DNA of 64,000 nucleotides from NCBI GenBank assembly GCA_963971405.1, contig OZ020485.1, positions 14,880,001 to 14,944,000 of the forward strand, in the 5' to 3' direction. Numbering within the stretch: the stretch's first letter is position 1; each line of letters starts with the position of its first letter. The position numbers were made by a program, and so were the translations under genes. This stretch comes from Psococerastis gibbosa. Its lineage: Eukaryota; Arthropoda; Insecta; Psocodea; Psocidae. Below are positions 44,674 to 56,290 of this stretch, one piece after another. Under the pieces are notes generated by a model. That model was not told the origin of the DNA. It worked only from the letters and a program-made list of their open reading frames with translations, and did no database searches.

Positions 44674-44892
44674 CTGCAAGTAACATTGAATAAACAAGAA
44701 AATACACTATCGGTCAGATTACTCGCAGGCTCCAAGTTGGCGCAACCATGGCTGTGATAGGGTTTAGAAACCTGGCTCCCAGCGCAGCGGTTAACTTAGT
44801 TGAACTAGGACTTCTTAACTGATAAATACTTCTGTACTAATATGGCGCACAGGAAGGATATCTTCTAACATCCTACAAGCAAGTGTATTTTT

Positions 44893-45602
44893 GCTTTCCA
44901 ATTTATACGTAGTATAAGGAAAGCTTTGTGACGGTCGAAATTTTCGATTCCGAGAATTCAACGGATTTACACGTTTTGAGGTCCCAGGAAACCAAAAAAG
45001 TGGTTTTTACGAAATGTCTGTCTGTCTGCCGCTCTGTCTGTCTGCTCTTTGATTTCCGGGCAAACTACTCGATGGATTTCGATGAAATTTGGCACGTAGG
45101 TTTATAAAAATCATGCCTCGGGACCATTTTATTTTTTATTTTGGGCTAACTCAATTATTCTCAAAAAACTCCCAAAAAACGTCTAAAAAAATTATTTCTC
45201 AAAAACCGCTCCAACGATTTCTTTTAAATTCACATATATTGTAGTCGTTATTAATGTTTATAAAATGCGGGGGTCGCTTGCCCCTTGATAGTTTGCTTCG
45301 GGGGTAAAAAAATAAAAATAACTAAATTTTAATGAAAAATTACTAAAAAATAATTTTTCTGCGAAACCTTTGCATTGATGATTTCTAACTTTAGACATGT
45401 TTTAGGTGTTAAATTGAGTAACGAAACCGGACAGTTTGCTTATCCAAAAAACTGTTGGGTTTTGTGCAAAAATTTTTTTTTTTTGATAAAATGAAAGCAA
45501 ATTCACGCATAGGAAAATTATTTACCATGAAATTAATCATTTTCTCTCTCTACTAATCGATAAATTGGAAAGCATGTTCGAGTAAACTCGGACCGGTTCT
45601 TT
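44893..45602 (+). repeat. Family A, reference copy
   Basis: About 700 bp. Starts GCTTTCCAATTTATACG and has, near the end, the inverted ATAAATTGGAAAGC, then a further atgttcgagtaaactcggac and cggttc. Contains a (GTCT)n tract after cgaaat and several cgaaattttcg-like palindromes. No open frame. The class is unknown. Confidence 0.85.
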
Positions 45603-45803
45603 TAGTGCATGGTAGTCGTGGTACGCATAGTTTCCATAGTACCCGCTGTTAGTAGAGTCAGCCAAACACCTCTCCATTATGTGGAATTCTTTTAACCTTG
45701 GTAAGTAATACGCCTGTTGACAAGAACAGCTAGAAATCTGACAGCGAAATTTGTCTTTTGCCACGTTTAACCCAGTTCCAAAGCATCGAGATTTACAACT
45801 TAC

Positions 45804-45938
45804 CTAGCTGTCAGTGTGGTTAGGAGTTGGAGGGCACTAAGTAGAAACTGCGCTGACAGGGAACCATCCTGAATAGGATCCCGCACGAGACTGCAGTACC
45901 CCGTAAGTTTATCTACAACACCGACGCTGACAGCATAG
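45804..45938 (-). CDS. SCAPER: SCAPER homologue, exon (most 5' one seen)
   Basis: 135 bp. The acceptor is TTGTTTCAG and the first base completes a codon split with an upstream exon that I did not locate. The donor is GCTAG|GTAAGT and the exon ends with two bases of a split Arg codon. The peptide reads YAVSVGVVDKLTGYCSLVRD, then PIQDGSLSAQFLLSALQLL and TTLTA. It parallels the vertebrate Y.V..GLIDKL......V..P.D......FL..A..LL stretch. The gene runs toward lower coordinates; the next intron is about 1.1 kb and carries a whole family A repeat. Confidence 0.92.
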
Positions 45939-46989
45939 CTGAAACAAAAACGAATGCATAACAGGTATAAGTAGCTGAAAAGAGCGAGAATGCAGAGCAG
46001 AAGCAGGCTACGGCATCGCCGAGAGGACTGGTTTGGTAGAGAACAAAAAGGCGACAATACAGTTTTTAGCAGAGATGGCACAATCGTTCCCGACAAAGAT
46101 ATTTTTCAATAAAATTTACACTTTTAATTTTTGCCCCCATAACCGAACTATCAAGAGGCACATGGGTTACAAGTAGTTTGCATTAATAGGGACTATAATG
46201 CATGCGAATATTAGATTTATAATTTAATAACGGATGGTAGGGTTGTCCAACTGTCTTTTAATCGACTTCCTAGCTTTGTCATTCTATAACAAAAACTACT
46301 CCACATAAGGGTGTAGCTAGCTTAATAACTTGTTAAAAATAGGTGGACGGCCTGTAATTTATAGGTAGTCCCACCTGAACGTCATTTAATTAACTTTTCT
46401 ACCTCATCTTTCACCTGAGATATTCACCAGAAATTGTTAGATACCAGTAATTTCTACGAATGTGGCTCACACCATTGCAAGTAGAATTACGGAAAATCCT
46501 AACTGAATTCGAAGGAAGCCACCATGCATATTGGCTCCTTTCATTTTCTTCAATTTCCGCAGCTTTACAAAATATGGTGAGAGCCCCCAGCTCCATGTTC
46601 CCTTATGACGCCAGATTTAACTCTTTAACAGTATATTCAACAAATTCATATTTCCAGCACTAAAATCCTCATAATATTGCTCTGCACACCCCGAACCATA
46701 TGACGTCACAGAAGACACATGAAAATAGTTGTTTTGGACACATGTTGTCCCAAACTGAATAAACGGGACAGAAGGGATGAGCCGGTGAGGGGGGGGGGGC
46801 AGTGAGGGATGGTCTAATGGACTGCAGGGATGCTCACCTCATGAATATTTATACCCGTATAGATTATCATCATAATTAGAGAAATATCAATGAGCTTCTC
46901 GAATATATTCATTGGCAGAGTGGACCTTTGTAAATAATCTAGCGAGGGATTATTCGAAAACCATCTGCGAATTTGTTTGTTTTCATTGG
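45939..46989. other. No further exon recognised
   Basis: Intron upstream of the 45.8 kb exon. G11 tract at 46789-46799. Confidence 0.5.
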
Positions 46990-47226
46990 CTCGCACTTGT
47001 CCGCTATCCGTTTAGTCCCATCAATTTCGATGGATGGAATGAACGGTGTTTGTGAATTGGCAAATTTATTTAAATCTCAGTTTCTTGCCGAAGGGTATAT
47101 ACACGTTGACGTTCTGTATGATGAATTGGTTGGGGGTCTTTCATATCGCGAATATTGTATGTTGTTTTAAACCTTATGGGATTGAATTCATTAATAGGTG
47201 TTCCTCTCGTACTTGGGGTTTCCCGT
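46990..47226 (-). repeat. Dispersed repeat C, copy 2
   Basis: Reverse relative of 42165-42353. Some bases are inserted or deleted, and no frame is conserved between the copies. Confidence 0.7.
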
Positions 47227-47537
47227 ATGATTAGTTTGAGTATTCAGTATTTCGATTTAAAAAAAAAGAATAAATTAACCGGAACGGAACCGGAAGTGTC
47301 CCAAATAAACCTAAATTGAATGAAAAATTGATTTACAGGAATAAAAGTAGATAATAACTATATTGCAAATTGTTAGTCAGCAGAGATACTGTTCATTGTT
47401 GCATATGCTAAACGTAGGCTGTTACTTGCCCAACATGAGTTACATGACAAAACAATTGAATGTCGTCTGCTATATTTAAATACCTGAGGATTCGTTTTAA
47501 AATAGGTACTGTGTGAAAAATAATCTTGGGTCAGTTA

Positions 47538-47981
47538 GGCGGGTATTCCACATACGTACAACGTCAATGAAAATTATGAAATTGAAGGACATTTCAATTT
47601 CTCATTGATGGCGGCCATTCCACATGTTTTTTTCAAAAATTGACAATTTTCTATTCAAACGTAAAAAAACGCCAAATTTTTGAAATTTGTTTGCACTTGT
47701 CTCTTGAAATTGTATTTGTTTTCTTCGTCGCCTTATTATTTAAACCTTATTATAATTTTTATAAAGAAATGCTTTCTTTTTAGAGAAATCAATTAAAATA
47801 GTTGTACTTGTCATATCCCATGACGCCATTTTTTAATTTTAGATTGTTTGTTTCATTGTTTGTGATTTTACTCTATGATCAATTGATCATTGATCAATTT
47901 TAACAATGGCATAGAGTAAAATTGAAATGTCCTTCAATTTCATAATTTTCATTGACGATGTACGTATGTGGAATACCCGCC
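47538..47981. mobile_element. Family F MITE, relative of E with different ends
   Basis: 444 bp with inverted ends GGCGGGTATTCCACATACG. Flanks TTA and TTC fit a mutated TTA duplication. The interior (catgacgccattttttaatt, gatcattgatcaattttaac) is that of family E, so the two share a core with replaced termini. Confidence 0.82.
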
Positions 47982-48484
47982 TTCTTCATTCCCATTGGCT
48001 CTAGCATCTAGGCTGCAGGGGTGGCCAATATTTACATAGTCACCTTCTTAAGGGAAATCATTCCAAATTTTTGGAATGCAACATGCCGTTAGAGCTAATT
48101 AATTAAATTCTCGGTTCACAGTGGCCATATTTCCAAAATCGCTTTTGAACACATCTTGAAATATAAAAACTTTAATAGTACACAACATATTTCATTTGTT
48201 TATACAAAAGCAGACGACGCATTTAGAAATATGACTCTATCGATTTTTATGGATTGACGATAGTTCACAAGACAAATTCTATTTTGTATTATTTTTAGTC
48301 TACAAGGTATTATCACAGTTTATATATTTTAGGGGGTGTTTAAACAGCATTTTAGTAAATATAAGGGCTCAGGGACGAGAAAATTAATCAGCTCTCACCC
48401 CATGTTTCAATTTTTTTGAAAAGGTCCCCCCCCCCCCTTAACCATAGCTAGTCGTAGTTTCTTAGCAAACCTATCAAGTGTCAG
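47982..48484. other. No gene seen
   Basis: AT-rich; C12 tract at 48426-48437. Confidence 0.5.
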
Positions 48485-48700
48485 CGCATGTAGTGTAGCG
48501 TTAAGGAGTAGGGACACCGAATGTCACTCAAAAGATTGTCAGTTCGAGTCTCACACTTGCTAAATATTTTTGGCGATGCTCTGGAGAGCATGTAAAGCAG
48601 GCGGTCCTGGCCTTCCTAGTTGAATATAAGAGAGAGCTATGGACTTAACTCCGCTAGGTTGATGTAGTAATAGACAAGAAGTCATTATGTATTCATTTTA
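48485..48700 (+). mobile_element. SINE family S, diverged copy
   Basis: Head gcatgtagtgtagcgttaagg, B box region agttcgagtctcacac, body gagcatgtaaagcaggcgg and tail actccgctaggttg. Confidence 0.8.
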
Positions 48701-50718
48701 CCTGTTTTTTTTTTTGTACTGTCCTTTTATATGCAGCACTTCACTTTAATCTCAGCTTTTCGTCTGTGCCGCCAAAAGACCGAGTCGTCAATAACTTTCA
48801 TAAAAAGAATTCATCAAAAGCCCCGTCATTTCACAAAAAATAAAAAAAATCCATTTTCACATGCACTCAAAGGACAGAGAAAATGGTAAAAAGAAAAGAA
48901 AAATCAATCGCCAAGAAAAATAAGATCAAAGCGTTGGAACAAAATTTTTAACTCCCCTACCGTTCTACCTCCCAGCCCCTACGTCTCTCAAAAAAAAGGA
49001 GGGAAAGGAAGTGAAAAAAATGTCAACTTTGGACAATAAAAATGCATGTGATGAAAAGCGTTTCCTCCCAACTAATGGATCATCGATCTCGTTCCTTTCG
49101 TGCGGTAATCAAATTCATAACGTAGGCCCACGAAGGGGGGAGGGGGGGGGGGTGGGTGGGACCCCACCTAGAGTCCATTAGCAAATTGCAAGGGGCAACA
49201 CCGAACGGGCGAGCGTACGGCTGCTTTCATTCGCCGTTCGTGCTTACCGTTCGTAGTTACCGTATACACGTATACACATAGCCACATTGCAACCACGCGT
49301 TTATTTTGTCATCATGTCTTGCGATTTTGAAAGGCATCTGGCGGGATAATAATGAACTAGTTCGACATTAGATGTTGCACAGTAGTCGTTAAGACTTTTA
49401 TTGTGACTTTCCAACCAAATCAATGATGTACAGTGTGTTCAGAAGGGTCAGACTACAGGTTGCTGAAAGTCAAGTACCGAAAAGAAGCACCATTTGTACA
49501 AGCTAGGGCCAATGGTGAAATCATCGATCATCATAGAACGCAAATGAGAGGCGATAAAGTAGAGGAAATGCTCCTCCATATTTAATACGTATTATAATAG
49601 TCGGTAGCCGTTTAACACCAGTTTTTGAAGGCGAGAAAAATGCTAGGTTAGGTAAGGTCCACGCCTTCCAAAACTGTGGCCAAACGGTACTAGTCGCGGC
49701 CGCATGCCACATATCAAATCGTAGAGGAACATTTCTTCTACTTTATGACACCTAAATTATAGCTCTATTTTAAGATAAATTATTTTACTTTGTACAAAAA
49801 AATGTCAAGTGAGTCTGGATGACTCTTAACTATAGGCCTAGTTTTCCTTTACATACCGGTAAGGCAGGTGGTAACTCTTTAAGGTTGGATAGACCCATGC
49901 CAGCGGCCGGGAAAATATTCCTGTTATGTCGAGCCTCGAACCTCCACCTTCCGTGTCAAAGGCCAGTTCTCTACAAACTGTACTATTTCGGACCAGATAC
50001 CACTACGCTAACCCCTAAGTAATTGATGAAGTAGTAGAGTCCGGAATGATAGGCCGTGGTCGTTCTGAAAGCGTACTTCCAAACGTATCAACCCAGATTC
50101 AACTGCTTCATCACGTAACTCCGGCCGTAAAAGCCTTCGTAATTATACCCTAAGTTATTTCATTATATTATCCTCCAAAGAAAACAAATAAACCTTAAGA
50201 GATCTAAACGAATTCACAAGGCTTTCAAAAGAAAAATATTTTTCTAAACTTTCCGTGGAAAAAAGACCATACGGTTTACCGTGAGGAGGCGAGTCGAAAT
50301 CTTCTAAAAAAGTTTACCCAGATCTTGAACTCGTACTATCGGTGTTGAGGACGGCAAAGCTTCAGAGATTATGTTTAGCTTGTGTCGAGAAATATTCAGC
50401 TTAGGGTGAATGAGTTGCCGGCTCAAGGGCCTCTTGAGAGCGTATAAAAACACGGAGCGGCGAAAATAAGACGATGCGACCTACTTGAGGAAAGATGAAG
50501 AATTAAAAAGTAAACAAAGTTTTTTTTTTTTAAATGAACAAACCAATTTGAGTCCACATATTTGTTGTCGTATATATTGCTATTGCATGTACAGGACGTG
50601 GATTTCCACGTTGCTGCTTCACTGTCCAGTACCAGGAGACTCGGATTGTTCATCTCCTTATTATACATTATAATAATAGTAAACAATGCCACCGACCCCA
50701 TGAATTTCGGACGTTATT
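48701..50718. other. No gene established
   Basis: 49142-49152 is a G11 tract. 49925-49995 resembles a reversed tRNA-like head (ctcgaacctccaccttccg, acaaactgtacta). 50030-50090 matches 58300-58360 (gtccggaatgataggccgtgg form). Confidence 0.5.
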
Positions 50719-51622
50719 GCTTTCCAATTTATACGTAGTATAAGGAAAGCTTTGTGACGGTCGAAATTTTCGATTCCGAGATTTCAATGGATTTACACGT
50801 TTTAAGGTCCCAGGAACCCAAAAAAGTGGTTTATACGAAATGTCTGTCTGTTCGTTCATTTCCGAGCAAACTACTCGGTCGATTTTGATGAAATTCGGCA
50901 TGTAGGTTCACAAAAATCATACCTCGGGACCATTTTTTATTTGGGGGCTATCTGAATTTGGGGGGGGGGGAGTTTATTCTCAAAAAAACTCCAAAAAACG
51001 TCTAAAAAAAATTATTTCCCGAAAACGGCTCCAACGATTTCTTTTAAATTCGCATATATTGTAGTTGTTATTAATGTTGATAAAATGCGGGGGGTCGCTT
51101 GCCCCTTGATGGTTTGCTTCGGGGGGTAAAAAATAAAAATATGTAAATTTTAATGAAAAATGTCAAAAAAATAATTTTTCTGCGAAACCGTTCTATCGAT
51201 GATTTCTACCTTCAGGTATGTTTTAGGTGTTAAATTGAGTAACGAAACCGGATAGGTTGCTTTCCCAAAAAATATTTGGCTTTGCACAAAAAATTATTTT
51301 TTGAAAAAATGTTAGGAAATTCGGCTCAAATGCATTGTGTGCCCTGCAATTATTGCTGTGTGGTAATTAATGTGTTGGTCTGACCTTTCTAAAATTTTTC
51401 TCACTTCCAGTCACGTCAGGTGGCCAACCCCCCCCCCCCCCGAAATAACGGAAATTTAACCACTGGAAAATTATTTACCATGAAATTACTCATATTCTCT
51501 ATCTATTAATGTGCGTCAAATGGCCTACCAGCCAAGGACGGGCGTTGGCTGAAGAAGAAGAAGAAGATCTACTAATGTTGATAAATTGGAAAGCATGTTC
51601 GAGTAAACTCGGACCGGTTCTT
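50719..51622 (+). repeat. Family A, copy with two internal insertions
   Basis: Full order of the family. Relative to 44893-45602 it holds an extra poly-C segment at about 51320-51467 (C14 at 51428-51441, ending ccactgg) and a short LINE 3' end at about 51503-51567 ending in (GAA)n, flanked by ctatctattaatg and atctactaatg. Confidence 0.82.
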
Positions 51623-51836
51623 TATATTGTTTCCGCATGCAATAAGTTTGATGGTTAAACAGCGGGTCACGTGACCGCGAAATGTGACGCCATTTGTGAC
51701 GAAGCGGAGGAGCCGCCAGTAGTAATTACCCATTACCCAACACCCAATACGAAATGTGACGTCATAGTGCTCGTTATTCATGTGCACCGGCGTTTTGGTT
51801 CTTGTAATCCACAGTTAAAAAACACCAACATTTTTT

Positions 51837-52169
51837 TTACGGATCTTAGTGTGGTGCATGGAGACGCATCATATCGGCCACATTTCAAAAGGCTGGGAAT
51901 TTTAACTGTACCATCCCTCAATGTGCTAGAGGAGTGCACTCATGTAAAGAAGCTGTCTGGTACCATATCCAGACTGGGACACACTTATGCCCATGGTAGG
52001 TACCTTAGAGGTCCCTGAACATAGAACCAGCCGATAAGAATGTAAACTAGCCTATGCGAGTGCCACATACCTTCAACAGCTGCCAAGGAACATTAGGGAA
52101 ATGGTAGAGTTCAGAAGGAAACCAAAGCAACATCTCCAAGAGAAATGTTTGCACGTGGAGGGCTTGTAG
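51837..52169 (+). pseudogene. LINE reverse transcriptase C-terminal remnant
   Basis: One frame gives YRPHFKRLGILTVPSLNVLE and, after a frame change, YLQQLPRNIREMVEFRRKPK and LHVEGL with TAG at 52167-52169. This follows the common pattern ..LFK.L.ILT.P.L...E ... LP..IR.......FK..L at the end of non-LTR reverse transcriptases. The 5' half of the same frame (51671 on) is not recognisably related. Confidence 0.75.
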
Positions 52170-52185
52170 GCCTACAAGGCCGTAT

Positions 52186-52280
52186 AGTATTACCTTATTC
52201 CTGGGGTTAAAAATGTAAACAAAACAAATTCAAATAGCACTTTCCATTATAAAATTATCTTGCTTACATGTATAATCGCA
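52186..52280 (-). repeat. Family B, fragment of short copy type
   Basis: Reversed interior of 41835-42007 (aatgtaaac, ataattttataatggaaagt). Ends are damaged. Confidence 0.65.
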
Positions 52281-52449
52281 GGTTTTCAACGTGAGACTAG
52301 GCACCTAATTTCTGACGTTTTTATTATATTCCTCGATGCAGACAGATTTGCTGCATATTACTTGCATGTATATGCATTAGCTGTATTAGCTGTAACTTAC
52401 ATGGTATTTTGCAATTGAGTTTTTGCAAGTAACATGAACACCTATTGTC

Positions 52450-52618
52450 TTGACAATACAAACGTTTTAATGAATGTATCGCGATTAACCTCTTCAATCG
52501 CCTCACTAATAACTCACCTAATAGGTCATTGTGTCGAGTTGGGACACGTCTCCGACCGCAAGGTGTGTAGATACTAGCTCAAGTACAAGTACACTACCAC
52601 CTTGCCACCAAAGTCGCT
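52450..52618 (-). repeat. SINE family D, diverged minus copy
   Basis: ttaatgaatgtatcgcgatta, acacgtctccgaccgcaagg and taccaccttgccaccaaag in family order. Confidence 0.75.
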
Positions 52619-53977
52619 AAAAGTCTAAGAAGAGAGGATCAGGAGAAGGTGATGACCCGCCACATTTAAAAGACATCAAATTTTGAATATAACGAAAGGA
52701 AAGGTCCTCAGACAAGGGAGGAAACAGCAGAAGTGCGTGCAGCAAGACGATTGGACACCGGAACCTCAGCAGGAGCAAACGACAAATAACGACCCCAAAA
52801 AGTATAAAGCTGGCTAAGTTTTTCTATTAAGAGAAGCTCGTGCCAGGGATTACCCCTGTGTTTGCACGCCCCTCCCCCACCCCCTCCCATAGCATGCAGT
52901 CTTCCCATTTTCTTTTATAAATCTTTCCTTACCTTGGGAAACCTGCGGTGAAGAGATTGGACATTTCCAGCTTAAAGGCAAGTACAGTTGCCTGAATTGA
53001 GAAAAAGAAGTATTTACTTCAAGAGTAATAGAGCGTGAAGTATGCTGAGAAGTATAAAAATATGCCTCTTCTTATTAATTCGGTTGAGTATGTAAGAAAA
53101 GTAGGATCTAGAATTTTACATTTTTGGTAGGAGGGGGGGGGGGGTATAAATGTTGAGACCGCATAGCTAGGACATCAAGTACAGGGTGTCACCAATTCCC
53201 ATAATAACAATTTTTATATTTTCCCTGACCCCAATTTATGACAGGTACCTATGTGAGTTTAACAAATAATATCAAATATCGCAAGTCAAGTCAATGTAGT
53301 CAAAATGTCAGAAAAATCGTCAATCTGTTGCAGTCGCAATTTTTCTAGTTGAATCTCATTCTGGCAGCAGGAGGGTTGGATGGGCATCCACAGCTCATGC
53401 AATGAAGGAGCAAATGTTAAAGAGATAAAGCTTGGAGGTCTTCGCCATAAGCTAAATACAGACAATACAGTCAAACTCAAGATATTAAGGTTGAGACCCA
53501 GAGACCCAAGGAACTTACAACGCCGAAGTTCTGTTGTCAGCCCTGCCCTTTGAATTGTTCATTTGCACCTTTCCTTGTACAACCTTTGCCATTTCCTTTG
53601 AGAGTTCCCCTAACGTTTCACCATTATCGGCCTTACTTAGCTAATGGTTAGGCGCCATATACTCTGTTTCACTTTTTTTCGATTCTGGGATATCCCACCA
53701 AAATTTCGTGACGGAGCATTGCCCAAAAATGTAATTAAGGCCCATGAAAATATAGCTGATTTAATCTGGAAAGGTTCTCTTTGGAGTATAGGAGAGATTC
53801 ATGCGCATTTTTTTAATTTTTTTAATCCAGAGGCTACCTGCTGGCTGGTCACATGAGACATGGCGGGTGGCTCCAGAAATTCAATTTTTGGCGGGAAGCA
53901 AAACGGTTTGGACTCCAGCGGCAAATGAAGAATACCCCAGTTTGGCGGTATCCTCCGTATGTCTTTTACTTTTCTAA
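52619..53977. other. No gene seen
   Basis: G12 at 53133-53144. 53835-53890 resembles 41690-41775. The frames at 53286-53480 (minus) and 53644-53856 (plus) have no recognised domain. Confidence 0.5.
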
Positions 53978-54364
53978 GGCGCCCATTCCACCGACCGGCT
54001 AGGGCTATTTACAAAAACGGTGACGTGGTAGCAGACATTCAAGACTTAGGTGGCGTTTCCATCGACCCCGCATTGCAGAATGCAAATGACATTGACGGAA
54101 ATTAGAATTTTTCTTTTTATAGAAATCTATTAAAATAATGTTTGTACTTAACATATACCATGACGCCATTTTTTAATTTTAGTTTGTTTGTTTGTGATTT
54201 TACTGTATGATCATTGATCAATTTTAACTATGGCATAGAGGAAAATAAACATTTCCGTCAATTCAGCAATGCGAGGTCGTTGGAAACCCCGCTTAAGTCT
54301 TGAATGTCTGCTACCACGTCACTGTTTTTGTAAATAGCCCTAGCCGGTCGGTGGAATGGGCGCC
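53978..54364. mobile_element. Family E MITE, copy 3 with perfect TAA duplication
   Basis: 387 bp; TAA at 53975-53977 and 54365-54367. This is the cleanest copy for defining the target. Confidence 0.9.
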
Positions 54365-54367
54365 TAA

Positions 54368-55098
54368 TGAAGGTAGCATATTAGCAACGGATTTTATCAT
54401 CCCAGGAAAAGCTATGGAATCGGAAGGAAGTCGCAATGCATTGAACTAGAAAAAACCATGGCGGATTCTCCTTTCCACAACATTACCAACGATGTTGGAA
54501 GTAGTTGGAAATAACTTGTTGTGTCCCGTCTCTCTGTTGAGAGTCGAAATCTTGAGAAATCCGAGCCCACTCTTCCATGGTTCCAAACATCCATGATTTT
54601 ACTATCTCAGAAAATGTATTTTTAAAGGCTAAGTCAAAGACGCGGGGAAGAAACTTTTTCAATTTTATACCACGGACGAGTTTGATGAGATTTAATCTCT
54701 TTGGTTAACTTTTTTAATACAGCATTTTCCTTAGTTTTCACCTTCGGAAAACAAGAGTGAAATACGAGTGCTTATCTTTTGAGGCTTTAAGCCCGAGTCT
54801 TTCGTATAAGCAGATTTAAAAGAAATTGATTTCGTGGTAAAGGCTTAAATAAAAATAGGTGCTAGTAATTTAAAAGGCATTATACTAATCCCATAACAAT
54901 CGTTCAGAAAAAGGCTTTTACGGCCATGTTAAAACAAGTGTAAAAAACGCAGTGGCAAAACAGCCCGAAGAGACCTGAGGACTTGTAGAGGATCCTCTTT
55001 CTTGACCACTGCTCTATTGGTCATCAGCGAAATGCTCGGCGGCAACGCTTTTACAAGACTTATAGGGTTTATGGGGGACAAAAAGAAAAATTTTCCTT
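54368..55098. other. No gene seen
   Basis: No coding or repeat structure recognised. Confidence 0.5.
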
Positions 55099-55100
55099 TA

Positions 55101-55490
55101 AGAGTGTACAGCCCGTAGGAAAGTAGCAGCCCGAAATTTAATACTTTTTATTTTTTATTTCATTAACGAAGCATGTTATTAAAGATTTGGCCCATCAAAG
55201 TTGTAGAAGACTACTTCATGCATCATATAATAAGGTATTTTTAGTTTTCGAAATTGTAGTTTTGTTATAAAATCGTTAATAAATACGTGAAAAGTTATTG
55301 TTTATAAAATATTTGCATGGTTCTGAAAAAACTACAATTTCGAAAATTAAAAATATCTTATAATATGATGCATGAAGTAGTCTTCTACAACTTTGATGGG
55401 CCAAATCTTTAATAACATGCTTCGTTAATGAAATAAAAAATAAAAAGTATTAAATTTCGGGCTGCCAATTTCCTACGGGCTGTACACTCT
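55101..55490. mobile_element. Family G foldback element, copy 2 (TA target)
   Basis: 390 bp, almost wholly inverted repeat, ends AGAGTGTACAGCCCGTAGGA and the inverse. TA on both sides (55099-55100, 55491-55492). Confidence 0.88.
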
Positions 55491-55494
55491 TATA

Positions 55495-56119
55495 GTCAAG
55501 ATTTGAACCTCGCCCAACCGGTTCATAGTCCAGCTCTCTATCAATTACTAAACTACATGGTAACTGTAAATTCTGGCACCTGCAAGGAATACAATCCTTA
55601 CAGTAATTAAGTACAGAGGGACATAATGTAGAACCCCAGGTTGCAAAATGAAGGTAATTAAACCTTGTTTCAATAAGCCAAAGACAGTAGTAATAACGGC
55701 TACCAAACCCAACAGGTTAGACCTAAGAAAAAAAAAGGCACTTTGCCAAATTTCTGGAGCCGGGCGACAAAATATAAAGAAAACCAAGCCACAAAGGCTG
55801 AAACTAATCCAATTACAAAAGGAGTTGAATACGCCAAGTCAAAATACGAGAGAAACGCAAGCAGCATTTTGCGGAAAGTGATGAGGGATTTGTAAGTAAA
55901 ATGGAGCCAGAAATTGTTGCCAAGAAGCTACAGCAAAAATGATTTAAAGTTGGCCCACAGAAATTAATAAATCTTCACCGCTTTCTGTTCAGCAGCCACT
56001 AAGACATTAACTCCTAACTCCTGAATATCCGTAAGAATTATTTCTGACAGTATTCAACTCAATAGAGACTGCGCATATTCTGGGGACATCTTGTCCCTAA
56101 TGCTGGGGCGTATAGATAA
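55495..56119. other. No gene established
   Basis: 55495-55560 is a degenerate reversed tRNA-like segment. A 77-codon basic plus frame at 55648-55881 has no recognised domain. Confidence 0.45.
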
Positions 56120-56290
56120 GCAAGCCGAGTTGTTACTGACGGGTAAGAAACGGATAGAAGAACATCCTGGTTGAAAACCCTGAGACAGCAGTTTGCCAAG
56201 AGCACGTATTCCCTTTTCAGAGAAGCATTCTCTAAGATATCCAATTGCCATGATCATCGCCAATCTTCGATAGACGCTTTTTCTTAGAAT
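56120..56290 (-). repeat. Dispersed repeat, reverse copy
   Basis: Matches 35700-35835 and 7894-7985 (tatcgaagattggcgatgat, gttttcaaccaggatgttc on minus). Confidence 0.65.
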
